Shown: one piece after another, positions 1 to 9,115 of the stretch | Layout: each line of letters starts with the position of its first letter | How positions within the stretch are numbered: the stretch's first letter is position 1 | NCBI RefSeq assembly: GCF_051307045.1 | Contig: NZ_CP150452.1 | Location: forward strand, 3,658,001 to 3,722,000 | Origin: Dryocola sp031988645 | GTDB taxonomy: Bacteria > Pseudomonadota > Gammaproteobacteria > Enterobacterales > Enterobacteriaceae | Direction: 5' to 3' | Length of the DNA: 64,000 bases | Program-made: the position numbers and the translations under genes | The notes under the pieces: generated by a model | Databases searched by the model: none | Seen by the model: the letters and a program-made list of their open reading frames with translations, nothing else | What the model was told of the DNA's origin: nothing

Positions 1-690
1 GTGCTGGTGAGCGTGCTGTCGATGGGTATTTTGGATCAGGCCTCACTTGCCGGCCTTAAAAATCCTTCGATGGCCGGCGTGCTGGAAAACGTGGTGGGTC
101 CGTGGGGCGCGAAATTCGTCGCCGGCGGCGTCATTCTGTCCGTGGCCGGCGCCCTGCTTGCCTGGACGTTGTTCGCCGCAGAATTACCGCGCGTTGCCGC
201 GCTAGACGGCATCTTTCCGAAGGTGTTCGCCAAAGAAAACGCCCGCCATTCCCCGTCATTTTCACTGTGGATAACCAACGGCTTAATCCAGCTGTTTCTG
301 ATCCTGACGCTGTTCTATGAGGCAGGCTATCAGGCGCTGTTCTCCATCGCTACCGCCGCCATCCTGCCGCCGTACCTGTTCAGCGCCGCTTACGGCCTGA
401 AGCTTGCCTGGACGGGCGAACGTTATGCCGAAGGCGAATCGCGCACGGGCGGCATCGTGCTTGGCGTTATCGCTACGGTGTACGGATTCTGGCTTTGCTA
501 CGCCGCCGGAGATTCCATGCTGCTCAGCTCTCTGCTGTTTACCCCAGGGCTTGCGGTCTTCCTGTGGCAGAAAAAACAGCAGGGGGAAACATTACTGAAA
601 AGCTATGAATGGACGCTCGTGGCGGCTTTACTGCTGCTGGCGGCCTGGACGTTAAAACTGGTCTTTGCCGGCGCAATACAGATTGCTTAA
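1..690 (+). CDS. arginine/ornithine antiporter (ArcD-like), C-terminal part
   Basis: This is the C-terminal 229 residues of a polytopic amino-acid antiporter of the APC superfamily (basic amino acid/polyamine antiporter group). The gene is cut by the window edge, so the GTG at position 1 is only an in-frame codon. Six hydrophobic segments are visible, roughly at residues 39-60, 93-115, 117-137, 148-168, 172-188 and 205-226. ArcD-type carriers exchange arginine for ornithine across the inner membrane and feed the arginine deiminase pathway. The adjacent ArgR paralogue supports this substrate, because arc operons often carry their own ArgR. Another basic amino acid is possible; the family is sure, the substrate is inferred from context. 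Confidence 0.7.
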   Translation: MLVSVLSMGILDQASLAGLKNPSMAGVLENVVGPWGAKFVAGGVILSVAGALLAWTLFAAELPRVAALDGIFPKVFAKENARHSPSFSLWITNGLIQLFLILTLFYEAGYQALFSIATAAILPPYLFSAAYGLKLAWTGERYAEGESRTGGIVLGVIATVYGFWLCYAAGDSMLLSSLLFTPGLAVFLWQKKQQGETLLKSYEWTLVAALLLLAAWTLKLVFAGAIQIA

Positions 691-694
691 GAGA

Positions 695-718
695 TTAACG
701 CCCCTTTCGGGGCGTTAA
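695..718 (+). terminator. inverted repeat downstream of the antiporter gene
   Basis: A near-perfect hairpin (AACGCCCC, loop TTTC, GGGGCGTT) starts a few bases after the antiporter stop codon. The downstream T-tract is poor, so it may act as a weak terminator or mainly stabilise the mRNA 3' end. Confidence 0.5.
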
Positions 719-834
719 ATGCTGAAAGATACGTGATTCATAATATTTTTAATTACTAATGCTGGCAAAGTCAGATCTATCAAACAGTTTAAATCTATAA
801 GTGGCGTAAATTAATCACCTATAAAAATCATGGA

Positions 835-1326
835 ATGGTGAATATGATGAGGATCTCCCGCACGTCATCAGAAAAAGAGCAAAGCCAGCTTACGCTGTGC
901 CAACGGCTTATCGTCCATAAAAGCTATCACTCCCAGGAAGAGCTGCGTCGCGACATGCAGCGCCACGGCTTTGAGGCCATCAGCCAGTCGACGATTTCGC
1001 GGCTGCTGAAGCTGCTTGGGGTGATTAAAATGCGCAACGCGAAAGGGCAAAAAATCTACGCGCTAAACCCGCAGGAACAGCCGGAGCCGGACGCCGCGCG
1101 CTCGGTGGCGGAGATGGTGATTAGCGTCGAGCATAATACGGAGTTTATTATGATTCACGCCGTCGCGGGCTACGGTCGCGCCGTGGCAAAAATTCTTGAT
1201 TACCGCGCCCTGCCGGAAATTTTAGGCGTAGTGGCGGGCAGCAGCGTGGTGTGGATCGCGCCGCGCGAGGTGCAAAAAACCCCTCAGGTCTATCGCCGCA
1301 TTATGCAAACGCTGGGGCTGCATTAG
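835..1326 (+). CDS. ArgR-family transcriptional regulator (ArgR paralogue)
   Basis: This 163-residue protein has the ArgR layout. An N-terminal winged helix-turn-helix (about residues 15-75) contains the signature SQSTISRLLK, and a C-terminal oligomerisation/ligand domain spans about 90-163. ArgR hexamers bind ARG boxes and use L-arginine as corepressor or coactivator. In canonical ArgR the C-terminal motif reads GTIAGDDT, and its Asp pair contacts arginine. Here the aligned stretch is GVVAGSSVV, with Ser136-Ser137 replacing both aspartates, so arginine sensing may be lost or altered. It sits beside an arcD-like gene, so local control of arginine catabolism is the likely role. Start choice is uncertain: ATG 835, 844 and 847 are all in frame. 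It is distinct from housekeeping argR, which lies near mdh in relatives. Confidence 0.85.
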   Translation: MVNMMRISRTSSEKEQSQLTLCQRLIVHKSYHSQEELRRDMQRHGFEAISQSTISRLLKLLGVIKMRNAKGQKIYALNPQEQPEPDAARSVAEMVISVEHNTEFIMIHAVAGYGRAVAKILDYRALPEILGVVAGSSVVWIAPREVQKTPQVYRRIMQTLGLH

Positions 1327-1375
1327 TCTTCATCGCAACCGTTTGCCTGTGGATATAAAAGTGTGAGATTGCCCC

Positions 1376-1403
1376 TTGCGATGTAAATCCACGCGCGTAT
1401 AAT
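1376..1403 (+). promoter_or_regulatory. pyrBI promoter
   Basis: A -35-like TTGCGA (1376-1381) and a perfect -10 TATAAT (1398-1403) are separated by 16 bases, about 26 bases upstream of pyrL. In E. coli, pyrBI transcription start is itself pyrimidine-sensitive (UTP-dependent reiterative initiation), and the position here fits that promoter. Confidence 0.7.
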
Positions 1404-1428
1404 GCGCCACAATTTGCCGGGAGGAAGC

Positions 1429-1533
1429 ATGGTCAAGTGTGTTCAAAAAATTGTCACACCTCGTCGTCTGCAGGACGGCGCGACGCCGTTTTTCTTTCCG
1501 CTGCATCAACCAATTTCAAAGGCCCCTCATTGA
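1429..1533 (+). CDS. pyrL: pyrBI operon leader peptide
   Basis: A 34-codon ORF is preceded by GGGAGGAAGC, a strong ribosome-binding site. It begins MVKCVQKIV and contains a Phe-Phe-Phe-Pro run encoded by a U-rich stretch (1489-1500). Its stop codon lies inside the attenuator hairpin. In E. coli, RNA polymerase pausing in the U-rich leader when UTP is low lets the ribosome close up and melt the terminator, which turns on pyrBI. Uridine tract, stop inside the hairpin and T-run are all conserved here. The peptide differs from E. coli PyrL in sequence and is shorter (34 against 44 residues). This fits a peptide whose sequence is not itself functional. Confidence 0.85.
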   Translation: MVKCVQKIVTPRRLQDGATPFFFPLHQPISKAPH

Positions 1534-1546
1534 GGGGCTTTTTTTT
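1519..1546 (+). terminator. pyrBI attenuator
   Basis: An intrinsic terminator: stem GCCCCTCA/TGAGGGGC with a very short loop, followed by a run of eight T. It overlaps the last codons and the stop codon of pyrL and lies about 30 bases upstream of pyrB, the classic pyrimidine attenuation arrangement. Confidence 0.9.
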
Positions 1547-1574
1547 GCCCGCCGCACGAGAACAGGAGATAAGC

Positions 1575-2507
1575 ATGGCTAACCCGCTGTATCAAAAACA
1601 TATCATTTCCATAAACGATCTCAGCCGTGAAGAGCTTGAACTGGTACTGGCCACCGCCGCGCAACTGAAGGCGAACCCGCAGCCGGAACTGTTAAAGCAC
1701 AAGGTTATCGCCAGCTGTTTCTTCGAGGCCTCCACGCGCACCCGCCTCTCGTTCGAAACCTCCATTCACCGTCTGGGCGCGTCCGTTGTCGGCTTCTCCG
1801 ACAGCAGCAACACCTCGCTGGGTAAAAAAGGCGAAACCCTGGCGGACACCATTTCGGTGATTAGCACCTACGTCGACGCCATTGTGATGCGCCACCCGCA
1901 GGAAGGCGCGGCGCGTCTGGCCACCGAGTTTTCCGGCAATATCCCTATCCTGAATGCCGGCGACGGCGCGAACCAGCACCCGACCCAGACGCTGCTCGAC
2001 CTGTTCACTATCCAGGAAACCCAGGGCCGGCTGGAAAACCTGAACATCGCGATGGTCGGCGATCTGAAATACGGCCGCACCGTGCACTCTTTAGCGCAGG
2101 CGCTGGCGAAGTTTACCGGCAACCGCTTCTACTTTATCGCTCCACACGCGCTGGCGATGCCTAAGTACATCCTCGATATGCTCGATGAGAAAGGCATCGA
2201 GTGGAGCTGCCACGAGGCCATCGACGACGTGGTGAGCGAGCTGGATATTCTGTACATGACCCGCGTGCAAAAAGAGCGTCTCGACCCGTCTGAATACGCC
2301 AACGTGAAGGCGCAGTTCGTGCTGCGCGCCGCCGACCTTGCGGGCGCCCGTGAAAATATGAAAGTCCTGCACCCGCTGCCGCGCGTGGATGAGATCACCA
2401 CCGACGTGGATAAAACGCCTCACGCCTGGTATTTCCAGCAGGCAGGCAACGGCATTTTTGCTCGCCAGGCGCTGCTGGCACTGGTTTTGAATCGCGAACT
2501 GGCTTAA
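1575..2507 (+). CDS. pyrB: aspartate carbamoyltransferase, catalytic chain
   Basis: This 310-residue catalytic subunit of aspartate transcarbamoylase condenses carbamoyl phosphate with L-aspartate in the first committed step of pyrimidine synthesis. Visible signatures are STRTRLSF near residue 53 (carbamoyl phosphate binding), HPTQTLLDLF near 135, and HPLPRVDEI near 265 (aspartate side). Length matches the E. coli chain (311). I chose ATG 1575, preceded by AGGAGATAAGC, over an upstream in-frame ATG at 1437 that would run through the leader and attenuator. It is cotranscribed with pyrI, which starts 15 bases after its stop. Expression is controlled by the pyrL attenuator. Confidence 0.97.
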   Translation: MANPLYQKHIISINDLSREELELVLATAAQLKANPQPELLKHKVIASCFFEASTRTRLSFETSIHRLGASVVGFSDSSNTSLGKKGETLADTISVISTYVDAIVMRHPQEGAARLATEFSGNIPILNAGDGANQHPTQTLLDLFTIQETQGRLENLNIAMVGDLKYGRTVHSLAQALAKFTGNRFYFIAPHALAMPKYILDMLDEKGIEWSCHEAIDDVVSELDILYMTRVQKERLDPSEYANVKAQFVLRAADLAGARENMKVLHPLPRVDEITTDVDKTPHAWYFQQAGNGIFARQALLALVLNRELA

Positions 2508-2522
2508 GTGAGAGGAAAAGAG

Positions 2523-2985
2523 ATGACCCAGGATAATAAATTACAGGTTGAAGCTATCAAACGCGGCACGGTTATCGACCATATCCCGGCGCAGGTAGGC
2601 TTTAAGCTGCTGACGCTGTTCCAACTGACCGAAACCGAACAGCGCATTACCATCGGCCTGAACCTGCCTTCCCGCGAGCAGGGGCCGCAAGGATCTGATT
2701 AAGATTGAGAACACCTTCCTGACCGACGAGCAGGTAAACCAGCTGGCGCTGTACGCGCCGCACGCCACGGTTAACCGCATCGACGAGTATGAGGTGGTCG
2801 GCAAAAGCCGCCCTGCGCTGCCGGAACGCATCGAAAAAGTGCTGATCTGCCCGAACAGCAACTGCATCAGCCGCAGCGAGCCGGTTTCCTCCTCCTTCGC
2901 GGTGAAAAAGCGCGGCGAAGACATCAGCCTGAAGTGTAAATACTGCGAGAAAGAGTTCGCTCATCATGTGGTGCTGGCGGATTAA
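2523..2985 (+). CDS. pyrI: aspartate carbamoyltransferase, regulatory chain (apparent +1 frameshift)
   Basis: The regulatory subunit binds CTP/ATP and assembles with PyrB into the allosteric holoenzyme. The sequence opens in one frame (MTQDNKLQVEAIKRG..., to about residue 50) and continues in the +1 frame through a C-terminal zinc domain with the four expected cysteines (CPNSNC and CKYC). The frame changes at GGGGCC (2681-2686). Removing one G gives the conserved reading LPSREQGRKDLIKIE and restores 153 residues, exactly the E. coli length. No other damage is visible. It most likely reflects a sequence error at a GGCC site, not a real pseudogene, because pyrB, pyrL and the attenuator are intact. 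A real mutation would make catalytic trimers insensitive to CTP. Confidence 0.9.
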
Positions 2986-3062
2986 TCGCTGCCGCTAATG
3001 ACAACCAGGCTCCCTTCCCTATAATGGGCGGGAGCTTTGTAACCCATTTTTGAGGAAGAAAA

Positions 3063-3449
3063 ATGTCTCGTACTATCAGCACCGAAAACGCACCGGCCGC
3101 CATCGGCCCCTATGTTCAGGGCGTCGATCTGGGCAGCATGATCATCACTTCCGGGCAGATCCCGGTCGATCCGAAAACCGGCAGCGTGCCGGAAGACGTG
3201 GCCGCCCAGGCGCGCCAGTCTCTGGAAAACGTGCAGGCTATCGTTGAAGCGGCCGGCCTGAAGGTTGGCGATATCGTAAAAACCACGGTATTCGTTAAGG
3301 ACCTTAACGACTTCGCCACCGTAAACGCTACCTACGAAGCCTTCTTCACCGAGCACAAAGCGACTTTCCCGGCGCGTTCCTGCGTGGAGGTAGCCCGCCT
3401 GCCGAAAGACGTAAAAATTGAAATTGAAGCGATCGCTATTCGCCGCTAA
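3063..3449 (+). CDS. ridA: 2-iminobutanoate/2-iminopropanoate deaminase
   Basis: A 128-residue RidA (formerly YjgF) protein of the YjgF/YER057c/UK114 family. It hydrolyses reactive enamine/imine intermediates released by PLP enzymes such as threonine dehydratase, protecting PLP enzymes from damage. The conserved C-terminal signature PARSCVEVARLPKDV contains the catalytic Arg (about residue 105), and IGPYVQ near the N-terminus is typical. It is preceded by GAGGAAGAAA and by a TATAAT at 3020-3025 that could be its own -10. The position directly after pyrI is the conserved enterobacterial arrangement. Confidence 0.97.
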   Translation: MSRTISTENAPAAIGPYVQGVDLGSMIITSGQIPVDPKTGSVPEDVAAQARQSLENVQAIVEAAGLKVGDIVKTTVFVKDLNDFATVNATYEAFFTEHKATFPARSCVEVARLPKDVKIEIEAIAIRR

Positions 3450-3468
3450 TTTCCTTCAGGCGAAAAAT

Positions 3469-3493
3469 AAAGGCCGCTTACGCGGCCTTTTTT
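3469..3493 (+). terminator. intrinsic terminator between ridA and the hexosaminidase gene
   Basis: A hairpin AAGGCCGC-TTAC-GCGGCCTT is followed by six T on the plus strand. It lies between the convergent ridA and hexosaminidase genes and ends ridA transcription. Confidence 0.85.
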
Positions 3494-3499
3494 ACGCGC

Positions 3500-5891
3500 T
3501 TATTTCACGCTGGCGCGTAATAACTTTTGCAAAGGATAAACGGCGGCGATAACCACTTCATCCTGGGTTTGCGCCGCCTCATCAAGCTGTTTTTGAATAT
3601 CGCCGCGCTCGCCGTCGCTGAGCGTCCCCTGCTTCGCCACAAGGTCAGTTAAGCGCAGGCCGATACCCGCGAGCTTGTCCACGTTTTCCGCCACCGGCTT
3701 TAACGCCTTAAGCTGATAGTTTCCGTCAATCAGCGCCAGCGCGTCAGGCGTGTTGCTTTGCCAGCGCGCAAAGACGTGGCGCAGGGATTCCGCGCTGTTG
3801 CCGTCTTCCGGATCGGCCACCAGCTTGTCAGCCCAGGCATCTATCGCCCGCAGCTGGCTGCTTTCCGCCGCCAGCGCATCCGCAAAACGATTAAGCGGTT
3901 CGAAGTGATGGTAGTTACCCGCCTGGAATTTCAGATGCTGGCGCGTGTAATACTGCGCGGGCTCTACGGCCTGGGCAAGAATTTGCAGCGGCATAATGTC
4001 CGGCGTGCCTGCCAGGCGCGTCATCTGCTGCACGGCGGCGGTATGCTGTCGCAGGGCCAACGGAGACGGTCGACCAGGCATCAATCGCCTGCAGGCGCTG
4101 ATACATATTGTCGATATCTTTCACCTCTTCCGTGGACCACAGGCGTTCCGCTACGGCGAAGGCGCGCGGCCAGAGCTTGATATCAAGCAGCGCAGAGGAG
4201 ACGTTTTCCGCCCACAGCGCGGCTTCGCCGCCGAGAATATTGTCCATCTGCTCGGGCGTTGGCACCGTCGGCTGCACGCCATCCGGCACGCTGTCGAGCT
4301 TTTGCCCGGATGCCGGATAGCGCACGTTGCCCACCAGGAAATAGCCGCTCAGCTTATCCTGATCCACCGTCACCACCGGGCGCGTCTCGCCCATCCAGCT
4401 ATCAACCGTGAAGGTCACCTGATGCGCGTTTAGCCATTCGATATCGCGTACGGCGCGACGGGATTTCCCTGCGAAGTCGATAAACCCGCGCCAGCCGCTG
4501 CTATTGTTCACCAGCGTAAAGCTGCCTTCCACGGGCTTGCCCTTCAGGCGCGGCATAGTGAAGAACCAGCTTTGCGCGCTATCAGCAGGCGTTATTTGAT
4601 CGATGCCGTTTAAGCCCTGCGGCAGGATCTCATTGCGATAGTGGTAAGCCGTCGACTGGGGCTGATCGAGGTAAAAGCCCGTGGAGAGGATCCCTTTATA
4701 GCCATTAGCGGCGACGGTGCCCAAAGCGTCCTGGCCTTGCCAGGACTGGATCAAAATGCTTTTCGGCAGATGCGGATGGTAGATCTCATCCCAGCCCATC
4801 ATCTGGCGATGATGCTTTTCGAGGATTTTTTCCAGCCGCTGATTAAAGTAGGTCTGCAGCGCGTGGGTATCGGCAATATTATGCTGCTTCATAAACGACT
4901 GGACAGAGGCGGACTCCTTCCAGTGGCTGTCGTCCACCTCGTCGCCGCCGATATGCACATAGGCGTCCGGGAAGATCGCCGTAAGCTCGCCTGTCAGGGC
5001 GTCGATAAATTTGTAGGTGGCCTCGTTGGCCGGGTTAAGCAGGGGTTTGAGCACGCCCCAGTGGCGCTCCATCTGGTAAGGCCCCGGCGCGCTCATCAAT
5101 TCCGGGTAGGCCACCGCGATCGCCGAGGCATGGCCCGGTAAATCCACTTCCGGCACTACCCGAATCCCCAGCCTTGTGGCATAGCGCACCACCTCTTTCA
5201 TCTGCGCCTGGGTGTAAAACTGCCCGTCGCTGGCGAGCTGCTGCAGCTTAGGGTAGGCCGTCGAGGCGAAGCGCCAGCCCTGATCGTCGGTCAGATGCCA
5301 GTGGAAGACGTTGAGCTTGGCGCTCGCCATGCCGTCCAGCTGGCGCAAAATATCCTCGATCGGCACAAAGTGGCGGGCGGAGTCCAGCAGCATGCCGCGC
5401 CAGGGGAAACGCGGCACGTCTTTAATCGCTACGAAGGGAACGAAGGTATTTTGCGGCCCGTTCTGGATGAGCTGCAGCAGCGTTTCCATACCGCGCATCG
5501 CCCCAAAACGGGTGTTGGCGGTAAGCTTGATGCCGTCAGCCGTTACGCTCAGGTCGTAGCTCTCATCGCTGCCGAGCGCCGGCAAAGGATCGACCGCTTT
5601 GTTGATGTGAATAGCGATAGTTGGGCTGGAAGGGTTAGCCTGCGCGGGCTGAAGCTGCCAGCCGGTTTGCTGCGCAATGCGCTGACGCCAGCGCTCGGTT
5701 GCGCCCTCGAGCCTGTCGCCGGTGATTTTTATCGACACCGCGTTATCCAGCACCAGGCTGCCTTCCGCCGCCGGGCGATTAACCTGCTGCGGCCAGGGCA
5801 TCAGCGGCAGATCCCCGGCCGGCGCGGCGTTTGCCTGACAGGCCAGGGAAATACAGCCGGCTAGCAGACCTGAACGTATTGATTTAAACAT
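3500..5891 (-). CDS. beta-N-acetylhexosaminidase, GH20 (apparent +1 frameshift)
   Basis: A large secreted or periplasmic glycoside hydrolase family 20 enzyme of about 796 residues that releases terminal beta-linked GlcNAc/GalNAc, for example from chitooligosaccharides. It has an N-terminal signal peptide (MFKSIRSGLLAGCISLACQ, cleavage near ANA-AP). A chitobiase-like N-domain is followed by the GH20 barrel with the catalytic Asp-Glu pair in HIGGDEVDDSHW (about residue 345). Start ATG 5891 was chosen because it places the signal peptide at the N-terminus. The reading frame shifts once, at GGGCC 4054-4058 (plus-strand coordinates). The last 190 or so residues continue in the other frame, and removing one base restores the full-length family size. 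It is absent from E. coli K-12 at this position. Confidence 0.85.
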
Positions 5892-6005
5892 GAATATTCC
5901 TTCAGAGGTGACGGGCCAGAAAAAGCAAAAACACTCTGGTAACACGTGGAAAAATATTCATCAAGGCTCTGGCGAGATGCAGATCACATCCCGCCCGATT
6001 TAAGA

Positions 6006-8724
6006 TTACTGCCAGCCGTAACGACGGGCGTAGAAGCCTTTTACTGCCTGGGTCAACGTCATATAGCCGCCGAGGATCAGCACCAGCCACGGGAAGTAGC
6101 TAAGCGGCAGCGCCTGGAGGTGCAGGTAGCCTGCCAGCGGCGAGAACGGCAGCGCGATACCCACCGCCATCACCACCAGCGTCATCACCATCAGCGGCCA
6201 CGCGGCACGGCTTTGGATAAACGGGATGCGGCGGGTGCGAATCATATGCACAATCAGCGTTTGCGACAGCAGGCCCCACCACGAACCAGCCGGACTGGAA
6301 CAGGGTTTGCGCCTCCGGCACGTTGGCCTGGAACACCCACCACATGACGCAGAACGTCATGATGTCGAAGATGGAGCTGATGGGGCCGAAGAACACCATA
6401 AAGCGCCCTAAATCCGCCGGATTCCAGCGCTGCGGTTTGGCAATTTGCTCGTCGTCTACGTTATCGAAAGGAATCGCCACCTGCGAGACATCATACAGCA
6501 GGTTCTGAATCAGTAAGTGAATCGGCAGCATCGGCAAAAACGGCAGGAAGGCGCTCGCCACCAGCACGCTAAAGACGTTCCCGAAGTTTGAGCTTGCGGT
6601 CATCTTGATGTATTTCAACATGTTGGAAAACGTACGGCGCCCTTCAATCACGCCCTCTTCCAGCACCATCAGGCTCTTTTCAAGCAGGATAATGTCCGCC
6701 GCCTCGCGGGCGATATCCACCGCGCCGTCAACGGAGATGCCAATATCCGCCGCGCGCAGCGCAGGGGCGTCGTTAATGCCATCGCCCATAAAGCCGACAA
6801 CGTGGCCTTCGCCGCGCAGCAGGCGCACGATGCGTTCTTTATGCATCGGCGTCAGGCGCGCGAACAGCGTGGTGCGTAGCGCAAGACGCGCAAGCTCCTC
6901 ATCGCTGAGCTTTTCGATGTCGCAGCCGACGACCAGCTCGCCCACTTCCAGACCGACCTCGCGACACACCTTCGCCGCCACCAGCTCGCTGTCGCCGGTG
7001 AGGATTTTGACGCTGATGCCGCTTTTTTTCAGCGCCTTCAGCGCCGGCGCGGTCGTCTCTTTCGGCGGATCGAGAAAAGCGATATAGCCTTCGAGGATCA
7101 GATCGGATTCATCAACGCGGCTATAGTCTCCCTCGCGCGCCGGCAGGAATTTAGTGGCAACGGCCACCACGCGTAGCCCCTGGCGGTTCAGATCGTCCGT
7201 CACGCGGCGAATGCGTTTTAGCATCGCGTCGTTTAGCGGCACGACATCGCAGCCGTGGCGAGCGTGCGTACAAACGCTGAGGACTTCCTGCAGCGCCCCT
7301 TTGCAGATCAGCTGATGAACCTGCGGCTCTTCGGCAACCACCACCGACATGCGGCGGCGTTCGAAGTCGAAGGGGATTTCGTCCACTTTGCGCCAGCGGG
7401 CAACGGCCTGGCGAACGTGGTCGGTATCCACGCGTTCCAGCACCGCCACGTCCAGCAGGTTTTTCAGCCCGGTCTGGTAATGGCTGTTCAGCCAGGCCGC
7501 GTGCAGGACGCTGTCGCTCAGGCTTCCCATTATATCGGTATGCGTCTCCAGAATGATGCGGTCCTGGGTCAGGGTGCCGGTTTTATCGGTGCACAAAATA
7601 TCCATGGCGCCGAAGTTCTGAATCGCGTCCAGGTGTTTGACGATAACCTTTTGCTTTGAAAGCTTCACCGCGCCGCGGGCAAGGGTTGAGGTGACGATCA
7701 TCGGCAACATCTCAGGCGTCAGGCCAACCGCCACGGAGAGCGAGAACAGCGCCGCCTCCCACCAGTCGCCTTTGGTGAAGCCGTTGATCAGCAAGACCAC
7801 CGGCACCATCACCAGCATAAAGCGAATCAGCAGCCAGCTTACCCGGCTGATGCCCTGCTGAAACGCGTTGGGTTCATTCTCCTGCTGGGTTACCCGACCG
7901 GCCAGCTGGCCAAACCAGGTATTGCCGCCGGTGGCGATCACCATCGCCAGCGCCGTACCGCTCACCACGTTGGTGCCCATAAAGCACAGCGTATCGCACT
8001 CAAGCGGGTTGCCGTGGCGCGCCGCGCGGCTTACCGCCGCTTTCTCAACCGGCAGCGATTCGCCGGTCAGCGAAGCCTGGGCCACGAACAGATCGCGAGC
8101 GCGAATTATCCGTAAATCCGCCGGGATCATGTCGCCCGCCGAGAGTTTTACGATATCGCCCGGCACCAGCCGATCGAGAGGAATTTCAACGTATCCGCTC
8201 TCACCTTTTTCGTTAAGGACGCGCATCGCCGTGGCGGTGTTGCTGACCATCGCCTTAAGGGCGTCCGCCGCTTTGGTAGAGCGGGCTTCCTGAATAAAGT
8301 TAAGCAGCGTTGAGATAATAACCATCAGCGCGATGACCCCTGCGCCGAACAGATCGTCTTCCGTGGCGTAGGAAAAAATGCCCAGCAGCGTCAGCAGCAG
8401 GTTGAACGGATTGCGGTAGCAGCCCCACAGATGCTTCCACCAGGGCGCCGGCGCCTGGGTGGGGATCTGGTTCGGGCCGTGCGCCTCCAGCGCGTCTTCC
8501 ACCTCGCGCTCGTTGAGGCCTTCGGGATGGCTGGAAAACTCGCGATAGAGCTGCTCTTCGCTCGCGTAAGCATACTTCAGGCAGGCTTCGCTAAGCGTCG
8601 CGGGAATATCCGTGGCTTGCGCGACGGTTTTGCCATCCGGCATAGGGTCACGCTGGATCAGGCGGCGCGGCAGATGGCGGCTAAGTTGTGAAAACAACTG
8701 CCGGGTCAGGTTTTTAAACAGCAT
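6006..8724 (-). CDS. mgtA: magnesium-translocating P-type ATPase (apparent +1 frameshift)
   Basis: A P3B-type ATPase that imports Mg2+ across the inner membrane when Mg2+ is scarce. The phosphorylation motif CTDKTGTLTQD, the hinge MGDGINDAPALR and the TGES actuator motif are present. The sequence follows Salmonella MgtA almost collinearly, at 905 residues after correction. The frame changes at GGCCCC 6272-6277 (plus strand), near the C-terminal transmembrane segments. Upstream of it the protein reads FQSGWFVVG, downstream HMIRTRRIPFIQS, and removing one base joins them as in homologues. Expression control is visible upstream: a PhoP box, the mgtL leader ORF and a long structured leader. Confidence 0.93.
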
Positions 8725-8996
8725 AAAAGTCCCTTAGCGCCGTATAATACGGCGCCTGGCTGTCCTGCGGGCGCGGCAAAGCCCACCTTGCAGGTCATAT
8801 TTTTATTCAGCAGGGATCGACAATGTAAATCGCTGCCTTACGGGTTCCGGTAAGGCAGACGCTTCGAAGAAGGACGGCTTACCGGGGGGTTCCTGTTATC
8901 ACAGGGTCAGGACTGGGATCGGGTTCCATGTCGCCTCCGGTTGCAGATTAAGGGGAATGCTTTCCTGCGCCTGCTGGCGCAGATCAAAGTGCGAAT
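8725..8996 (-). promoter_or_regulatory. mgtA 5' leader (Mg2+-responsive leader region)
   Basis: About 270 bases lie between the likely transcription start (near 8990) and the mgtA ATG. They contain mgtL and several GC-rich inverted repeats, including CTGCCTTAC...GTAAGGCAG at 8833-8858. In Salmonella and E. coli the corresponding leader controls Rho-dependent termination before mgtA in response to cytosolic Mg2+ and proline-codon translation. I infer the same role from position, mgtL and the hairpins; I did not fold the RNA. Confidence 0.7.
8879..8929 (-). CDS. mgtL: mgtA leader peptide, proline-rich
   Basis: A 16-codon ORF encodes MEPDPSPDPVITGTPR, preceded by GGAGGCGAC, a strong ribosome-binding site. 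Five codons are for proline (three CCC, two CCT). E. coli MgtL begins MEPDPTP and is 17 residues, so the first residues and the Pro/acidic pattern are conserved while the tail differs. Slow or destabilised translation of these Asp/Pro codons under low proline or low Mg2+ is known to favour readthrough into mgtA. It is too short for ordinary gene finders; position and RBS make it convincing. Confidence 0.85.
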   Translation of the reverse strand: MEPDPSPDPVITGTPR

Positions 8997-9014
8997 ATGG
9001 TACGCCTGTAAAAC

Positions 9015-9031
9015 TAAACCCTTTGTAAACC
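9015..9031 (-). promoter_or_regulatory. PhoP box of the mgtA promoter
   Basis: On the minus strand the sequence is GGTTTA-CAAAG-GGTTTA, a perfect direct repeat with the 5-base spacing of PhoP boxes. A plausible -10 (TACCAT, 8997-9002) lies 12 bases downstream, as in PhoP-activated promoters. This links mgtA to the PhoPQ low-Mg2+ response. Confidence 0.88.
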
Positions 9032-9115
9032 AGATTTTGCCCATTGCGGATTGTTGGGTAGCATTACTTAAATGATGAACTCACAAGTAATTGAACGTCG
9101 GGAAAAACCAGAACA

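Noticed and set aside
1437..1574. Alternative upstream start for pyrB (ATG 1437)
   Set aside because: It would read through pyrL and the attenuator hairpin. ATG 1575 gives the conserved N-terminus with a proper RBS.
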